64,000 nt of DNA from Pedobacter cryoconitis (GTDB taxonomy: Bacteria; Bacteroidota; Bacteroidia; Sphingobacteriales; Sphingobacteriaceae): the NCBI RefSeq assembly GCF_014200605.1, contig NZ_JACHCE010000008.1, positions 204,495 to 268,494 of the forward strand, in the 5' to 3' direction. The notes beneath the pieces were generated by a model. The model was not told where the DNA came from, searched no databases, and worked only from the letters and a program-made list of their open reading frames with translations. Made by a program: the position numbers and the translations under genes. Positions 25,069 through 34,515 of this stretch are shown here, in pieces (within the stretch, counting starts at the first letter, position 1; the number at the start of each line of letters is the position of its first letter).

Positions 25069-25491
25069 ATGAACTCTTCTCTTAAAGTATTAATGAACCT
25101 GTCCAAAGTGCAGGCTGTTATATCACGCAGGTTTGATCGCCTGAACATCCATGGTATTGGTTTTAACGATTTTATGGTGCTCTATCTATTGCAGCAATCT
25201 GCAGATGAAAAGATGCGGCGGATAGATCTGGCAGATAAAATAGGGGTCACCGCTTCTGGCATTACAAGGATGTTATTGCCTATGGAAAAAATAGGCCTTT
25301 TGACCCGTGAAACAAATGAAAGGGATGCCAGGGTGAGTTATGTGGTACTTACACCTGCAGGTAAACAATTATTTGAAGATGCAGAGAAAACTGCTAAAAT
25401 ACTGGCTGAGGAAATTATTCCAGCCGGGAAATCAAAAAATATGAATCTTTTATCAGACCTGCTGATCAGATTAGGCGGGGACATTACTTAA
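25069..25491 (+). CDS. MarR family transcriptional regulator
   Basis: The ATG at 25069 is preferred over an upstream TTG. Winged-helix motifs are evident: 'RIDLADKIGVTASGITRMLL' (recognition helix), 'PMEKIGLLTRETNERDARVS' (wing with D-R-D-A-R) and 'YVVLTPAGKQLFEDAEKT'. It should act as a dimeric repressor responding to small phenolic or drug-like ligands. It is the first gene of a two-gene unit with the kinase-like gene 24 bp downstream, and a perfect palindrome precedes it. Confidence 0.92.
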   Translation: MNSSLKVLMNLSKVQAVISRRFDRLNIHGIGFNDFMVLYLLQQSADEKMRRIDLADKIGVTASGITRMLLPMEKIGLLTRETNERDARVSYVVLTPAGKQLFEDAEKTAKILAEEIIPAGKSKNMNLLSDLLIRLGGDIT

Positions 25492-25515
25492 TTCGGGAAT
25501 ATCAATCATTTATTT

Positions 25516-26532
25516 ATGGCAGCTCTGCAGAACCTTATACCAGCAGCTAAATTACCAGCAGTTGAAAGTGCATTATTACAAACTTTTAATACAAGCCAGG
25601 TACAAAAAATAACTTTACTTGCTGGTGGCCTTTCGGCCTCTATTGTCTATAAAATTGAGGTTGACGGTCAGGAATATGTTTTGAAACTGGATAGTCCTGT
25701 TGAATCTGCCGATCAGGAGAGTTGTATGGAAATCGCTGCTGTGGCGGGTATTGCACCCAAATTTTATTATCTGAACCGGGTAGCGGGGATTGCAATCACA
25801 GCTTTTATTCAGCCTATGTCAATGCAGGCTGTCTTTAAATCCCGTGAGTTGTTATTGTCTAGTCTTGGCAAAGTTGTCAGCTCTATACATAATTTGCCTC
25901 TTTTTTCTAAAGAAAACAGTCTGATTGATACTGTAGATGGGCTTATCGCTCAGTTTAAAACATCCAAGATGTTAACGGGCCCTGTTTTCGATGCTTGTTT
26001 TGCGCATTATGAAACCATCAGAAAATATTATCCATGGGATGATGCAGATAAGGTTTCGAGCCATAATGATCTTAATCCTAATAACATGGTATTTGATGGA
26101 GAAAAAATATGGGTGATTGACTGGGATGCAGCTTTTCAGAACGATCGTTATGTTGACCTGGCTATACTGGCAAATTTTTACGTCACGGATGAGGATGGCG
26201 AAAATATCTTCCTTGAAGCTTACTTTGGCAGTGAACTGAATGATTATAACCGGGCGAGGTTCTTTATGATGCGCCAGATATGCAGGCTGGTCTATGCTAT
26301 GCTAATGTTTAAACTGGCAGAAGGATCAAAAATAACCGGTGCAGTGCATGACCCTGATATGGAAAAGGCTGATTTAAAAACAATAAAAAAACAGCTTGGT
26401 ACCGGAGAACTCAGTCTTGCTGCTTATCATGGCCAGTTAATATTTGGTAAGGCTTTAATGAATGAAACTTTAGAGCAAATGCGGTCACCGCGGTTTGCAT
26501 TATCTTTTGATAATTTATTGATAATTGAATAA
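25516..26532 (+). CDS. Aminoglycoside/choline-kinase-like phosphotransferase
   Basis: The kinase marks are 'ALLQTFNTSQVQKITLLAGG', 'EVDGQEYVLKLD' (ATP-binding Lys), 'VSSHNDLNPNNMVFDGEKIW' (Brenner-type catalytic HNDLNPNN) and 'VIDWDAAFQNDRYVDLA' (metal-binding Asp). The C-terminal helices match choline/APH kinases. It phosphorylates a small hydroxylated compound. It is controlled together with marR, suggesting a detoxification or substrate-inducible function, but no known resistance gene is matched closely. Confidence 0.85.
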   Translation: MAALQNLIPAAKLPAVESALLQTFNTSQVQKITLLAGGLSASIVYKIEVDGQEYVLKLDSPVESADQESCMEIAAVAGIAPKFYYLNRVAGIAITAFIQPMSMQAVFKSRELLLSSLGKVVSSIHNLPLFSKENSLIDTVDGLIAQFKTSKMLTGPVFDACFAHYETIRKYYPWDDADKVSSHNDLNPNNMVFDGEKIWVIDWDAAFQNDRYVDLAILANFYVTDEDGENIFLEAYFGSELNDYNRARFFMMRQICRLVYAMLMFKLAEGSKITGAVHDPDMEKADLKTIKKQLGTGELSLAAYHGQLIFGKALMNETLEQMRSPRFALSFDNLLIIE

Positions 26533-26682
26533 TGCATCTAAATCGATGAATCCCCCATTCTTTTTGTACTACGCAGCCTATAGATTTGTCTGAATCGATT
26601 AACCGCTTAGGATATAGAATTCTCTAAAGAGTCTATTTTTCAGTGGGTTAATTGGTCAACCAAATTAAACCAGACCAAGCGT
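26533..26682 (+). promoter_or_regulatory. SusC leader with palindromic operator-like site
   Basis: The 150-bp leader has a TAGATTTG box (26581-26588) fitting the Bacteroidota -7 element, though the nearest TTTTTG lies only 14 bp upstream. Directly before the start codon (26650-26666) is AATTGGTCAACCAAATT, with TTGGT and ACCAA arms around CA. This resembles a GntR- or LacI-type operator and would lie in the mRNA leader. Confidence 0.45.
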
Positions 26683-29600
26683 ATGAACAAAACTTTACAA
26701 AGATTTTGGAGGAGTTCCTATTGCCTTTTTTTTCTGCTTAATTGTTTGAGTTATCACCAGGCTTTTTCTCAAACGAAGCAAACAATCACAGGTAAAGTTA
26801 CCGACACATTAGGCTTACCACTGCCGGCAGTAGTGGTAGCCGCAGTTAATAAACCCAATTTAGGCACCCAGACCGATAACAATGGGAAATTTGTGCTGGA
26901 TGTAGAACCCGGAACATTATTGAGATTCGCTTATGTCGGATTTAAAGAACAAAGGGTAACCGTTAGTGCATCTGTTCACATCATTAACATTCGCTTACAG
27001 GAAAATAATATTCAGGCCGATGAAGTTGTGATTACTGCATTAGGGCAGAAACAGCGAAAGGAAGCTATCGTAGGTTCTGTAACTACAGTAAAAGTTGCCA
27101 ATCTGAAAATTCCTTCGAGTAATCTGACCAATGCCCTGTCAGGACAGATCGCTGGTGTAATTGGTTATCAGCGTAGCGGACAGCCGGGACAGGATAATTC
27201 TCAGTTTTTTATCAGAGGGGTGACTACTTTTGGTTATAAACAGGACCCGCTGATATTAATTGATAATGTGGAATTAACCAGCTCTGACCTGGCGCGTTTG
27301 CAAGTGGATGATATTGAGAGTTTTTCTATCCTCAAAGATGCAAGTGCTACTGCCTTATATGGGGCAAGAGGGGCTAATGGTGTAATTCTGGTGAGTACCA
27401 AAGAAGGTAAGGAAGGGAAATCGAAAATCAGCTTTCGTCTGGAGAATTCTATATCACAATCAACCCAAACGCTGCAGCTTGCTGATCCGGTAACCTATAT
27501 GAAGCTTTACAACGAGGCAACGATAGGCAGAGACCCGCAGGCAGGGCCGAAATTCAATCAGAACCAGATTATCAATACGCAGGCTACAGTGAATAAATCG
27601 CCGGGATATAATGAATATGTATATCCTGCCGTAGACTGGCTGGGATTGTTGTTCAAGAAAAGGACCACTACACAAAGAGCAAACTTAAGCGTGAGTGGCG
27701 GCGGGGGAGTTGCCCGTTATTATGTTGCCGGATCTTTTAACCGTGACAACGGGGTCCTGAAGCAGGATATTAAAAATAACAATGATAACAATATAAAATA
27801 TAGTAATTATCAGCTGCGCTCCAATGTAAATATTGATGTGAGCAAAACTACCGAGCTGGTTGTCCGTCTTTCGGGTACCTTTAGCGAGTATAACGGGCCG
27901 CTGGCTACTGATGGCGGTTTCTCAACAGATTTATATAATGTTGCTGTACATACAAGTCCGGTACTTTTTCCAGCTTTTTTTCCTGCTGATGAGAATAATC
28001 AAAACGTTCAGCATATCTTGTTTGGTAATGCAGGGGGAACAACCCAAAATAGCATTCTCTACAATAATCCTTATGCTGCTTTATTAAGAGGGCATAAGAA
28101 CTCTTCTGAATCGCGTATGTCTGCTCAGTTTGAAGTGAACCAGAATCTGGATTTTCTGACAGAGGGGCTATCTTTTAAAACGATTTTGAGTACAAACAGG
28201 TATTCTTATTTTGATTCTCAACTGGCTTATTCCCCTTTTTATTATAGTGCAGAAAACTATGACCGTTTAACCAACCAGTATTCTTTGAAGTGGCTAAATT
28301 CGGGAGTGGAAAATAACCCGCCTAATGTTGCGCAGGAATATTTGAGTTATAATTCCAGTGAACCTAATATCAGTACTTTTTTATATGGTCAGGCGTCTTT
28401 AAATTATAACCGGACATTGGGTACTGATCATACCCTTAGCGGAACTTTGATCGGTACCGGCCAGCAGACCACTTATAGCAATGCTAAAGACCCCAAGACG
28501 GATAAAAAAACATTACAGTATTCACTGCCTTACAGGAACCTGGGGCTTGCAGGTCGTTTAACCTATGCTTTTAAGAGTAAATACTTCATCGAATCTAACT
28601 TTGGGTACAATGGATCGGAGCGTTTCTCTGCCGATCACCGCTTTGGATTTTTCCCTACTATTGGTGCTGGCTGGCTGGTTTCGAACGAGAAATTCTGGGA
28701 CAGGTTTTCTGGTGTAATCAACCGTTTTAAATTAAGAGGAAGTTACGGGCTGGTTGGAAATGATGCGATTGGGGATCAGCGCTTCTTTTATCAGTCGGAT
28801 GTTAATTTAAGCGGCGGTGGGAACTATGCCCAGTTTGGTTACAATTACGGGTCTTCACGTTCGGGTGTTTATATCAACAGTTACGAAAACCCTTCCATTA
28901 CCTGGGAAACTTCCAGACAGACGAACCTTGCTCTGGAAATGACGCTTTTTAAAAATATGAATATCATCGCCGAAGTGTATAATAATTACCGGTATAATAT
29001 TTATATGCAGCGTAAAAATCTTCCTTCTACGCTGGGGCTTGAAGCTGTAGACAAAAATAACAATCCAAATGTAGGGGCAAATATTGGCGAGGCGAGATCC
29101 AGGGGAATTGATCTTTCTGTTGATTATAAGATGAATATCAATGCATTTTCTTTTGCGCTCAGGTCTAATTTAACATTTGCAAAAAACAAGTATCTCAATT
29201 ATGAAGAGCCGCAATGGGCTGAGCCATGGCGGTATACTACGGGGCAGCCAATCAACAGGAACTATGGTTTTATAGCAGAAAGATTGTTTGTGGATGATAA
29301 GGAAGTACTCAATTCACCGGTTCAGAAATTTGGCAGTAAACTACCCCGGGGCGGTGATATTAAATATAGAGACTTAAATGGGGATGGTAAAATTGATGAT
29401 GCTGATAAAGCTTTTATCGGCTATCCTCAATCTCCTGAAATTGTCTATGGTTTTGGTTTCAGTTCCTCTTATAAAAGCTTTGACCTGTCGGCATTTTTTA
29501 CCGGGCAGGCGAGGGTAACCTTCTTTATTGACCCTAAAAAGGTCAGTCCTTTTGTACCCAGTGAAGAAAAGTACATTTATGGAAATACACAGTTGTTAAA

Positions 29601-29940
29601 AGATTTCGCTGATAACCACTGGTCGCCCGAAAACCAGGATTTATATGCCTTGTATCCAAGACTTTCCATTACTGGGGATGACCTTGCAAATAATGCGCAA
29701 ACCAGTACCTGGTGGATGCGCAATGGAAGTATGTTAAGGTTAAAATCTGTAGAAATCGGTTATACCTTACCCACAAGAATCGCTAAAAGTATCCGGCTTA
29801 ATTCGTGCAGAATCTATTTCAATGGATTGAACCTGGTTACCTGGAGCCCTTTTAAAATGTGGGACCCTGAGCAGGGAGGGAATGGTTTTGCTTATCCGAT
29901 TCAAAAGGTATTTAATGTCGGTGTTAACGTGAATTTATAA
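26683..29940 (+). CDS. SusC/RagA family TonB-dependent transporter
   Basis: A signal peptide covers residues 1-30. Residues ~33-115 form a CarboxypepD_reg-like domain ('TITGKVTDTLGLPLPAVVVA'), and 'ADEVVITALGQKQRKEAIVG' is the TonB-box region typical of SusC. The plug carries 'SQFFIRGVTTFGYKQDPLIL', 'DDIESFSILKDASATALYGA' and 'RGANGVILVSTKEG'. The remaining ~850 residues are the barrel. It imports glycans across the outer membrane as a complex with SusD. It lacks the N-terminal STN signalling domain, and no FecI/FecR pair is nearby. It is first in an operon of four. Confidence 0.97.
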   Translation: MNKTLQRFWRSSYCLFFLLNCLSYHQAFSQTKQTITGKVTDTLGLPLPAVVVAAVNKPNLGTQTDNNGKFVLDVEPGTLLRFAYVGFKEQRVTVSASVHIINIRLQENNIQADEVVITALGQKQRKEAIVGSVTTVKVANLKIPSSNLTNALSGQIAGVIGYQRSGQPGQDNSQFFIRGVTTFGYKQDPLILIDNVELTSSDLARLQVDDIESFSILKDASATALYGARGANGVILVSTKEGKEGKSKISFRLENSISQSTQTLQLADPVTYMKLYNEATIGRDPQAGPKFNQNQIINTQATVNKSPGYNEYVYPAVDWLGLLFKKRTTTQRANLSVSGGGGVARYYVAGSFNRDNGVLKQDIKNNNDNNIKYSNYQLRSNVNIDVSKTTELVVRLSGTFSEYNGPLATDGGFSTDLYNVAVHTSPVLFPAFFPADENNQNVQHILFGNAGGTTQNSILYNNPYAALLRGHKNSSESRMSAQFEVNQNLDFLTEGLSFKTILSTNRYSYFDSQLAYSPFYYSAENYDRLTNQYSLKWLNSGVENNPPNVAQEYLSYNSSEPNISTFLYGQASLNYNRTLGTDHTLSGTLIGTGQQTTYSNAKDPKTDKKTLQYSLPYRNLGLAGRLTYAFKSKYFIESNFGYNGSERFSADHRFGFFPTIGAGWLVSNEKFWDRFSGVINRFKLRGSYGLVGNDAIGDQRFFYQSDVNLSGGGNYAQFGYNYGSSRSGVYINSYENPSITWETSRQTNLALEMTLFKNMNIIAEVYNNYRYNIYMQRKNLPSTLGLEAVDKNNNPNVGANIGEARSRGIDLSVDYKMNINAFSFALRSNLTFAKNKYLNYEEPQWAEPWRYTTGQPINRNYGFIAERLFVDDKEVLNSPVQKFGSKLPRGGDIKYRDLNGDGKIDDADKAFIGYPQSPEIVYGFGFSSSYKSFDLSAFFTGQARVTFFIDPKKVSPFVPSEEKYIYGNTQLLKDFADNHWSPENQDLYALYPRLSITGDDLANNAQTSTWWMRNGSMLRLKSVEIGYTLPTRIAKSIRLNSCRIYFNGLNLVTWSPFKMWDPEQGGNGFAYPIQKVFNVGVNVNL

Positions 29941-29948
29941 TTGAACCT

Positions 29949-31874
29949 ATGAAAAAATACTATAAATATATCTGTATCGGAGTTTTGCTGATCTCCAGCT
30001 TCTCTTGTAAAAAATATCTTGATATCACACCAGATAATTTAGGCACACTGGATTATGCATTCAGAAACCGGAATGAGGCAGAGAATTATCTGTATTCATG
30101 TTATGCTTATTTACAGCGCATGTCGGATGTGGCAGGTAACCCGGGATTTACAACTTCCGGAGAGCTTATCTATTCTAATGATCTGGATAATTATCTGGGT
30201 TTTAACCGGACTGGTTTTAATATTCTCAGAGGTACGCAAACCTCGAATGACCCTGGTCTGAATACCTGGGATGGCTCAAATGGGAGTTACAGTATGTTCC
30301 GGTCTATCCGGATTTGTAATATCATGCTCGAAAATATTGATAAACCTATTGACCTTTCTGCTGCGGAAAAGAAAAGATGGATTGCAGAGACTAAATTTTT
30401 AAAGGCTTATTATCACTATATCTTATTTAAGATGTATGGTCCGATACCGCTGATTAAAGATAACCTTGCGATTACCAGTTCAACTGATGAAGTGAGGGTT
30501 AAAAGATCAACAGTAGATGAATCTGTGAATTATATAGTCTCTTTACTGGATGAAGCGATCCCGGATTTACCAGTAGCCATCAGTAACCAGGCCCTTGAAT
30601 TAGGGAGAACAACGAACCTGATCGCATTGTCAGTTAAAGCTGAGGTTTTGGCTACCGCAGCAAGCCCTTTATTTAATGGCAATCCGGATTATATGGGATG
30701 GAGTGACAGGGATGGAAAAGCACTTTTTCCTTCTGCTTATGATCCTTCAAAATGGCAAAAGGCTGCTGATGCGGCCAAAGTGGCAATTACTGCCTGTGAG
30801 GCTCAGGGGATAAGGTTATATACCTTTTCTGCACCCGCTACGATTGGCAAACTCTCTGATTCTTTGAAAAAAGAACTGGATATACAAAATGCTGTAGCTG
30901 AGAAATGGGAATTAAATACGGAGATGATCTGGGCTTCAAATCCGGCATTCAGCTACCAGGGTTATGCTACACCAAGGTTAACCGTTAAATCTTCGATAAA
31001 CAGTTTTTCGAACCCTTCCACTTTTTCTGCCCCTATTTCAACACAAGAGCTTTTTTATACAGTTAATGGAGTGCCTATAAATGAAGACAGGGATTGGGAT
31101 TATGCGGGTAGAAATACACTTAAAACAGGTGATCAGGCAAGCCGTTATTATATCAAAGAAGGTTATGAAACGATAAAGGGCCATTTTGCAAGGGAACCGC
31201 GTTTCTATGCAGATCTGGCTTTTGACGGGGCAATCTGGTTTGGTAATGGACGGATTAATCAGGACGATGCTAAAAATCCGCTGTATAGCGTACAGGCCAG
31301 AGGAAGTGATGGGCTTGCTGGTCCAAAAGATAGAATAAGGCTGAATATAACAGGCTACTGGCCTAAAAAGCTGGTCAGTTATCTGTCTATTTATGACGAT
31401 GGTTTTCAGCAGGTTGACTTTCGCTTACCGCTGATCAGGCTTGCTGGTTTATATCTACTGTATGCTGAGACTTTAAATGAGGTAAACGGGCCTACGGGTG
31501 ATGTTTTTAATTATATCGACAAGGTGAGGTTTAGAGCTGGTTTACAGGGTGTTCAGGCTTCGTGGTCTGCACATTCTAAAAATCCGGGTAAATATAGCAG
31601 CAAAGAGGGGATGAGACAGATTATCCATCAGGAAAGAAGGATAGAGCTTTGTTTTGAAGGGCAAAGCGGTTGGGACCTTCGCCGCTGGAAAGAGCTTCAA
31701 AGTGTATTAAGTGTTCCTTTGCAGGGATGGAGTATCTATGATTCAGAATCTGTGAATTATTATCGCCCCACTACACAATTCATCCCTGTATTTGGTCTGA
31801 AAGATTATCTGTGGCCTATCAAAAGCTATGATCTTGTGGTTAACCCGAATCTTGTTCAGAATCCTTACTGGTAG
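29949..31874 (+). CDS. SusD/RagB family glycan-binding lipoprotein
   Basis: A lipoprotein signal ('GVLLISSFSC' then KKYLDI) opens the protein; 'YLDITPDNLGTLDYAFRN' and 'AETKFLKAYYHYILFKMYGP' are hallmarks of SusD. The TPR-rich core is followed by C-terminal 'LPLIRLAGLYLLYAETLNEV' and 'IIHQERRIELCFEGQSGWDL'. At 641 residues it is somewhat long for SusD, with an insert around residues 330-420. It caps the SusC barrel and hands over oligosaccharides. It is 8 bp downstream of susC and surely cotranscribed. Confidence 0.97.
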   Translation: MKKYYKYICIGVLLISSFSCKKYLDITPDNLGTLDYAFRNRNEAENYLYSCYAYLQRMSDVAGNPGFTTSGELIYSNDLDNYLGFNRTGFNILRGTQTSNDPGLNTWDGSNGSYSMFRSIRICNIMLENIDKPIDLSAAEKKRWIAETKFLKAYYHYILFKMYGPIPLIKDNLAITSSTDEVRVKRSTVDESVNYIVSLLDEAIPDLPVAISNQALELGRTTNLIALSVKAEVLATAASPLFNGNPDYMGWSDRDGKALFPSAYDPSKWQKAADAAKVAITACEAQGIRLYTFSAPATIGKLSDSLKKELDIQNAVAEKWELNTEMIWASNPAFSYQGYATPRLTVKSSINSFSNPSTFSAPISTQELFYTVNGVPINEDRDWDYAGRNTLKTGDQASRYYIKEGYETIKGHFAREPRFYADLAFDGAIWFGNGRINQDDAKNPLYSVQARGSDGLAGPKDRIRLNITGYWPKKLVSYLSIYDDGFQQVDFRLPLIRLAGLYLLYAETLNEVNGPTGDVFNYIDKVRFRAGLQGVQASWSAHSKNPGKYSSKEGMRQIIHQERRIELCFEGQSGWDLRRWKELQSVLSVPLQGWSIYDSESVNYYRPTTQFIPVFGLKDYLWPIKSYDLVVNPNLVQNPYW

Positions 31875-31949
31875 AACCCTTATAGCTTCATTAAACCATG
31901 ATCGTGCCCTGAGAAATTTAAATAACATGAAAAAAGCAATCCTATACGC

Positions 31950-33182
31950 ATGAAAAAGATAAATAATTACTGGTTATCTATCCTAATAACCTTACCCATT
32001 TTAGCGCTGCTGGGTGCCTGTCAAAAAACAGAGGATTATAATAAACCTATATCTTCCGACTTGACTAAACCAGATATGGTGACCAATATTAAAGTTGATA
32101 ATTTTAACGGAGGGGCCAATATCACCTATACTTTACCAAATTCTAAGAATTTGCTGTATGTAATGGCACAGTATAAAATAAATAATAACATAACCAGAGA
32201 AACTAAATCCAGCTATTACTCTGATACAATCACCGTGGAGGGTTTTGCAAAAAAGCAAGCATATGAAGTCACCTTATATGCGGTAAGCAGGGCTAATGTG
32301 AAATCTGATCCGGTTATTGTCAAAGTTAATCCTGATACTCCGCCTTATCTTTTGATGAAGCCAACAGTAAATGTGCAGGCTGCTTTTGGAGGACTAAAAA
32401 TCACAGGGAAAAACCCTTTAAAGAAATCATTAGGGATTATTATGCTGAAAGTAGATCAGACGAATTTTTCGGATGTTGTAGATCAGTATTACTCCAATAA
32501 GGATAGCGTTAATTATTCTTTAAGGGGTTACCCTCCTGTAAACCAGAAATTTGGTTATTATGTGACCGATTCTTATGGGAACCTCTCTGATACTACATTT
32601 TTTTCTGCTACCCCGTTTTTTGAAACGGTACTGGATAAGAATAAGTTTTTCGTGTATAATTTATCTACAGATAGCCGTATTGGTTATGGATGGGATTTGC
32701 CAAATCTCTGGAATGGAAAAACCGATGGAAACGGCTGGCATAGCAGTCCGGATGGCAGTTTGCCTGTAGTGGCTACATTCGGACTGGGGATCAGTGCTAA
32801 ACTGAGCCGTTTTATTTTATGGGAGAGACCTGATGGCGATGAGAAATTCGCTTTCGGGCATGGTAACCCCAAACTGTTTTCATTATGGGGATCTGATAAA
32901 GCGCAGCCGGCAGATGTTCAATTACCAAAGACTGCTCCTGAAGGTACTGTTCTTGGTGATTGGATTAACCTGGGCAATTTTAACTATCCTGATCCGCCTT
33001 CTGGTCTTAAACCCATAGCACATAATGCTGCTGATAACGATTTTGTAAAGGCAGGAGTGAATTTCGATGTGCCTTTAATGAGCCCGAAAGTCAGGTATTT
33101 ACGTCTTTCTGTAGGCACAACCTGGTCAAATGGGAATTTTGCGCATGTGATGGAAATGACTTTTTACGGGGACTCTAAATAA
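31950..33182 (+). CDS. DUF4959/DUF5126/DUF5000 surface lipoprotein
   Basis: An SpII signal ('LPILALLGAC') is followed by 'QKTEDYNKPISSDLTKPD'. Residues ~40-125 are a DUF4959-type Ig fold ('GGANITYTLPNSKNLLYVMA'), ~130-240 a DUF5126-like domain ('SLGIIMLKVDQTNF'), and ~250-410 a DUF5000/discoidin-like C-terminus ('LWNGKTDGNGWHSSPDGSLP', 'KVRYLRLSVGTTWSNGNFAH'). Such proteins are surface glycan-binding partners of SusCD. The gene is third of the operon. Confidence 0.88.
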   Translation: MKKINNYWLSILITLPILALLGACQKTEDYNKPISSDLTKPDMVTNIKVDNFNGGANITYTLPNSKNLLYVMAQYKINNNITRETKSSYYSDTITVEGFAKKQAYEVTLYAVSRANVKSDPVIVKVNPDTPPYLLMKPTVNVQAAFGGLKITGKNPLKKSLGIIMLKVDQTNFSDVVDQYYSNKDSVNYSLRGYPPVNQKFGYYVTDSYGNLSDTTFFSATPFFETVLDKNKFFVYNLSTDSRIGYGWDLPNLWNGKTDGNGWHSSPDGSLPVVATFGLGISAKLSRFILWERPDGDEKFAFGHGNPKLFSLWGSDKAQPADVQLPKTAPEGTVLGDWINLGNFNYPDPPSGLKPIAHNAADNDFVKAGVNFDVPLMSPKVRYLRLSVGTTWSNGNFAHVMEMTFYGDSK

Positions 33183-33208
33183 TTTTTGAATAGCTAAAGA
33201 CAAACGAT

Positions 33209-34426
33209 ATGAAATATATTTACGGAGTCTATTGTTTTTTGATGTTATGCCTTTTCATACAGGGCTGTACAAAAGATGATACTGAATTTAAGTCCTATCT
33301 TAAAGATGGGGAGATTGTTTATCCTGGCCGTGTTTCACCAGTGATTACAAAACCAGGGAATTTCAGGACCGCATTATGGTGGAACCCCAGTCCGGACCCG
33401 AGTGTGACCAGATATGTGGTTTACTGGAATAATAAGACAGATTCTGTGGTGGTTAATGCCACAAGTCACCGGCCGCAGGATACCATTAAAGCGACTATCC
33501 CAAATTTAAAGGAGTATACTTATTCTTTTATCATTTACTCTTACGATCAGCAGGGGCGTAAATCAATACCTGTAGAAGCCAATAATGTAAGGGTCTTTGG
33601 GTCGCTTTATCAGGCTGGTTTGCTCAACAGGCCTTATAATGCGACGAACCCTTATACTTTAAATGATAACGGTTCATTGACATTGAATTTTAATAGCCCG
33701 GATACGATTAATATCAATACCGTAATTAAGTATACGAATACTACCGGGGCTTCAGCCGAGCGAATGCTGAAGCCCGAAAGTTCCTCTCTGGTATTGCCGG
33801 ATTATAAGCCTGGCAGCACGATACAGTACAAATCTTCTTACATTCCCGGAAAGGGATCGCTGGATACTTTTACAGTATCTTCTTATTCGGTGTTTCCAAG
33901 AATTTATAGTTATGTGCTGTGTGACAGGTTATTGTTTAAAGAGGTACATCTGAATAATGATGCGGGCACTTATGAATCCGCTACCAGCATCAGTAAACTT
34001 TGGGATGGAAGTGTTGGGCCACAGGGATATCCGAATATTTTTCACAGCAATGGAAGCAGTGGAATGCCTCATACTATAACCTTTGATCTGGGTAAAATCT
34101 ATGATAATTTAGCGAGGATAGAGGAAACAGGCAGGGACTGCTGTAATAATCCGGATGATTTTGAAGTTTGGGGAATTGCTGATCTTACGGGGGCTGAAAC
34201 AAATCTGCCGGCGAATAATCCAGGATGGAAAGACGAGTCCCAGGCTAAAGGATGGGTTTTATTGAAAGAGGTAATCCGTACGGATGATGGTAAAAATGCG
34301 GTAATTGCAGAGCTGAATAATAATGAGAAACCAATTCGGTATATCCGGATAAGAATTAAACATGTAACTACCGGTGATGGTAATTACAGTAATATGAGTG
34401 AAATCAGGTTTTGGAATAAACAATAA
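33209..34426 (+). CDS. DUF4998 lipoprotein with C-terminal discoidin-like domain
   Basis: An SpII signal ends at 'LCLFIQGC'. Residues ~30-235 form a DUF4998 region ('ALWWNPSPDPSVTRYVVYWN', 'YSFIIYSYDQQGRKSIPVEA'). Residues ~255-405 are F5/8-type-C-like ('ATSISKLWDGSVGPQGYPNI', 'ITFDLGKIYDNLARIEETGR', 'KPIRYIRIRIKHVTTGDGNY'). It is the fourth gene of the Sus operon and is probably a second surface glycan-binding protein. A terminator follows. Confidence 0.87.
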   Translation: MKYIYGVYCFLMLCLFIQGCTKDDTEFKSYLKDGEIVYPGRVSPVITKPGNFRTALWWNPSPDPSVTRYVVYWNNKTDSVVVNATSHRPQDTIKATIPNLKEYTYSFIIYSYDQQGRKSIPVEANNVRVFGSLYQAGLLNRPYNATNPYTLNDNGSLTLNFNSPDTININTVIKYTNTTGASAERMLKPESSSLVLPDYKPGSTIQYKSSYIPGKGSLDTFTVSSYSVFPRIYSYVLCDRLLFKEVHLNNDAGTYESATSISKLWDGSVGPQGYPNIFHSNGSSGMPHTITFDLGKIYDNLARIEETGRDCCNNPDDFEVWGIADLTGAETNLPANNPGWKDESQAKGWVLLKEVIRTDDGKNAVIAELNNNEKPIRYIRIRIKHVTTGDGNYSNMSEIRFWNKQ

Positions 34427-34449
34427 TTGGAATAAACAGTGAAATGCTG

Positions 34450-34490
34450 AATGGCTCTTTTTAATGATTGATTAAAAGGAGCCATTTTTT
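34450..34490. terminator. Terminator of the Sus operon
   Basis: AATGGCTCTTTTTAAT (34450-34465) and ATTAAAAGGAGCCATT (34471-34486) form a 16-bp stem with one mismatch and a 5-nt loop, followed by TTTT. It separates the Sus operon from the convergent hydrolase gene. Confidence 0.8.
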
Positions 34491-34515
34491 ATACTATCAT
34501 TTATTGAAAAACAGG

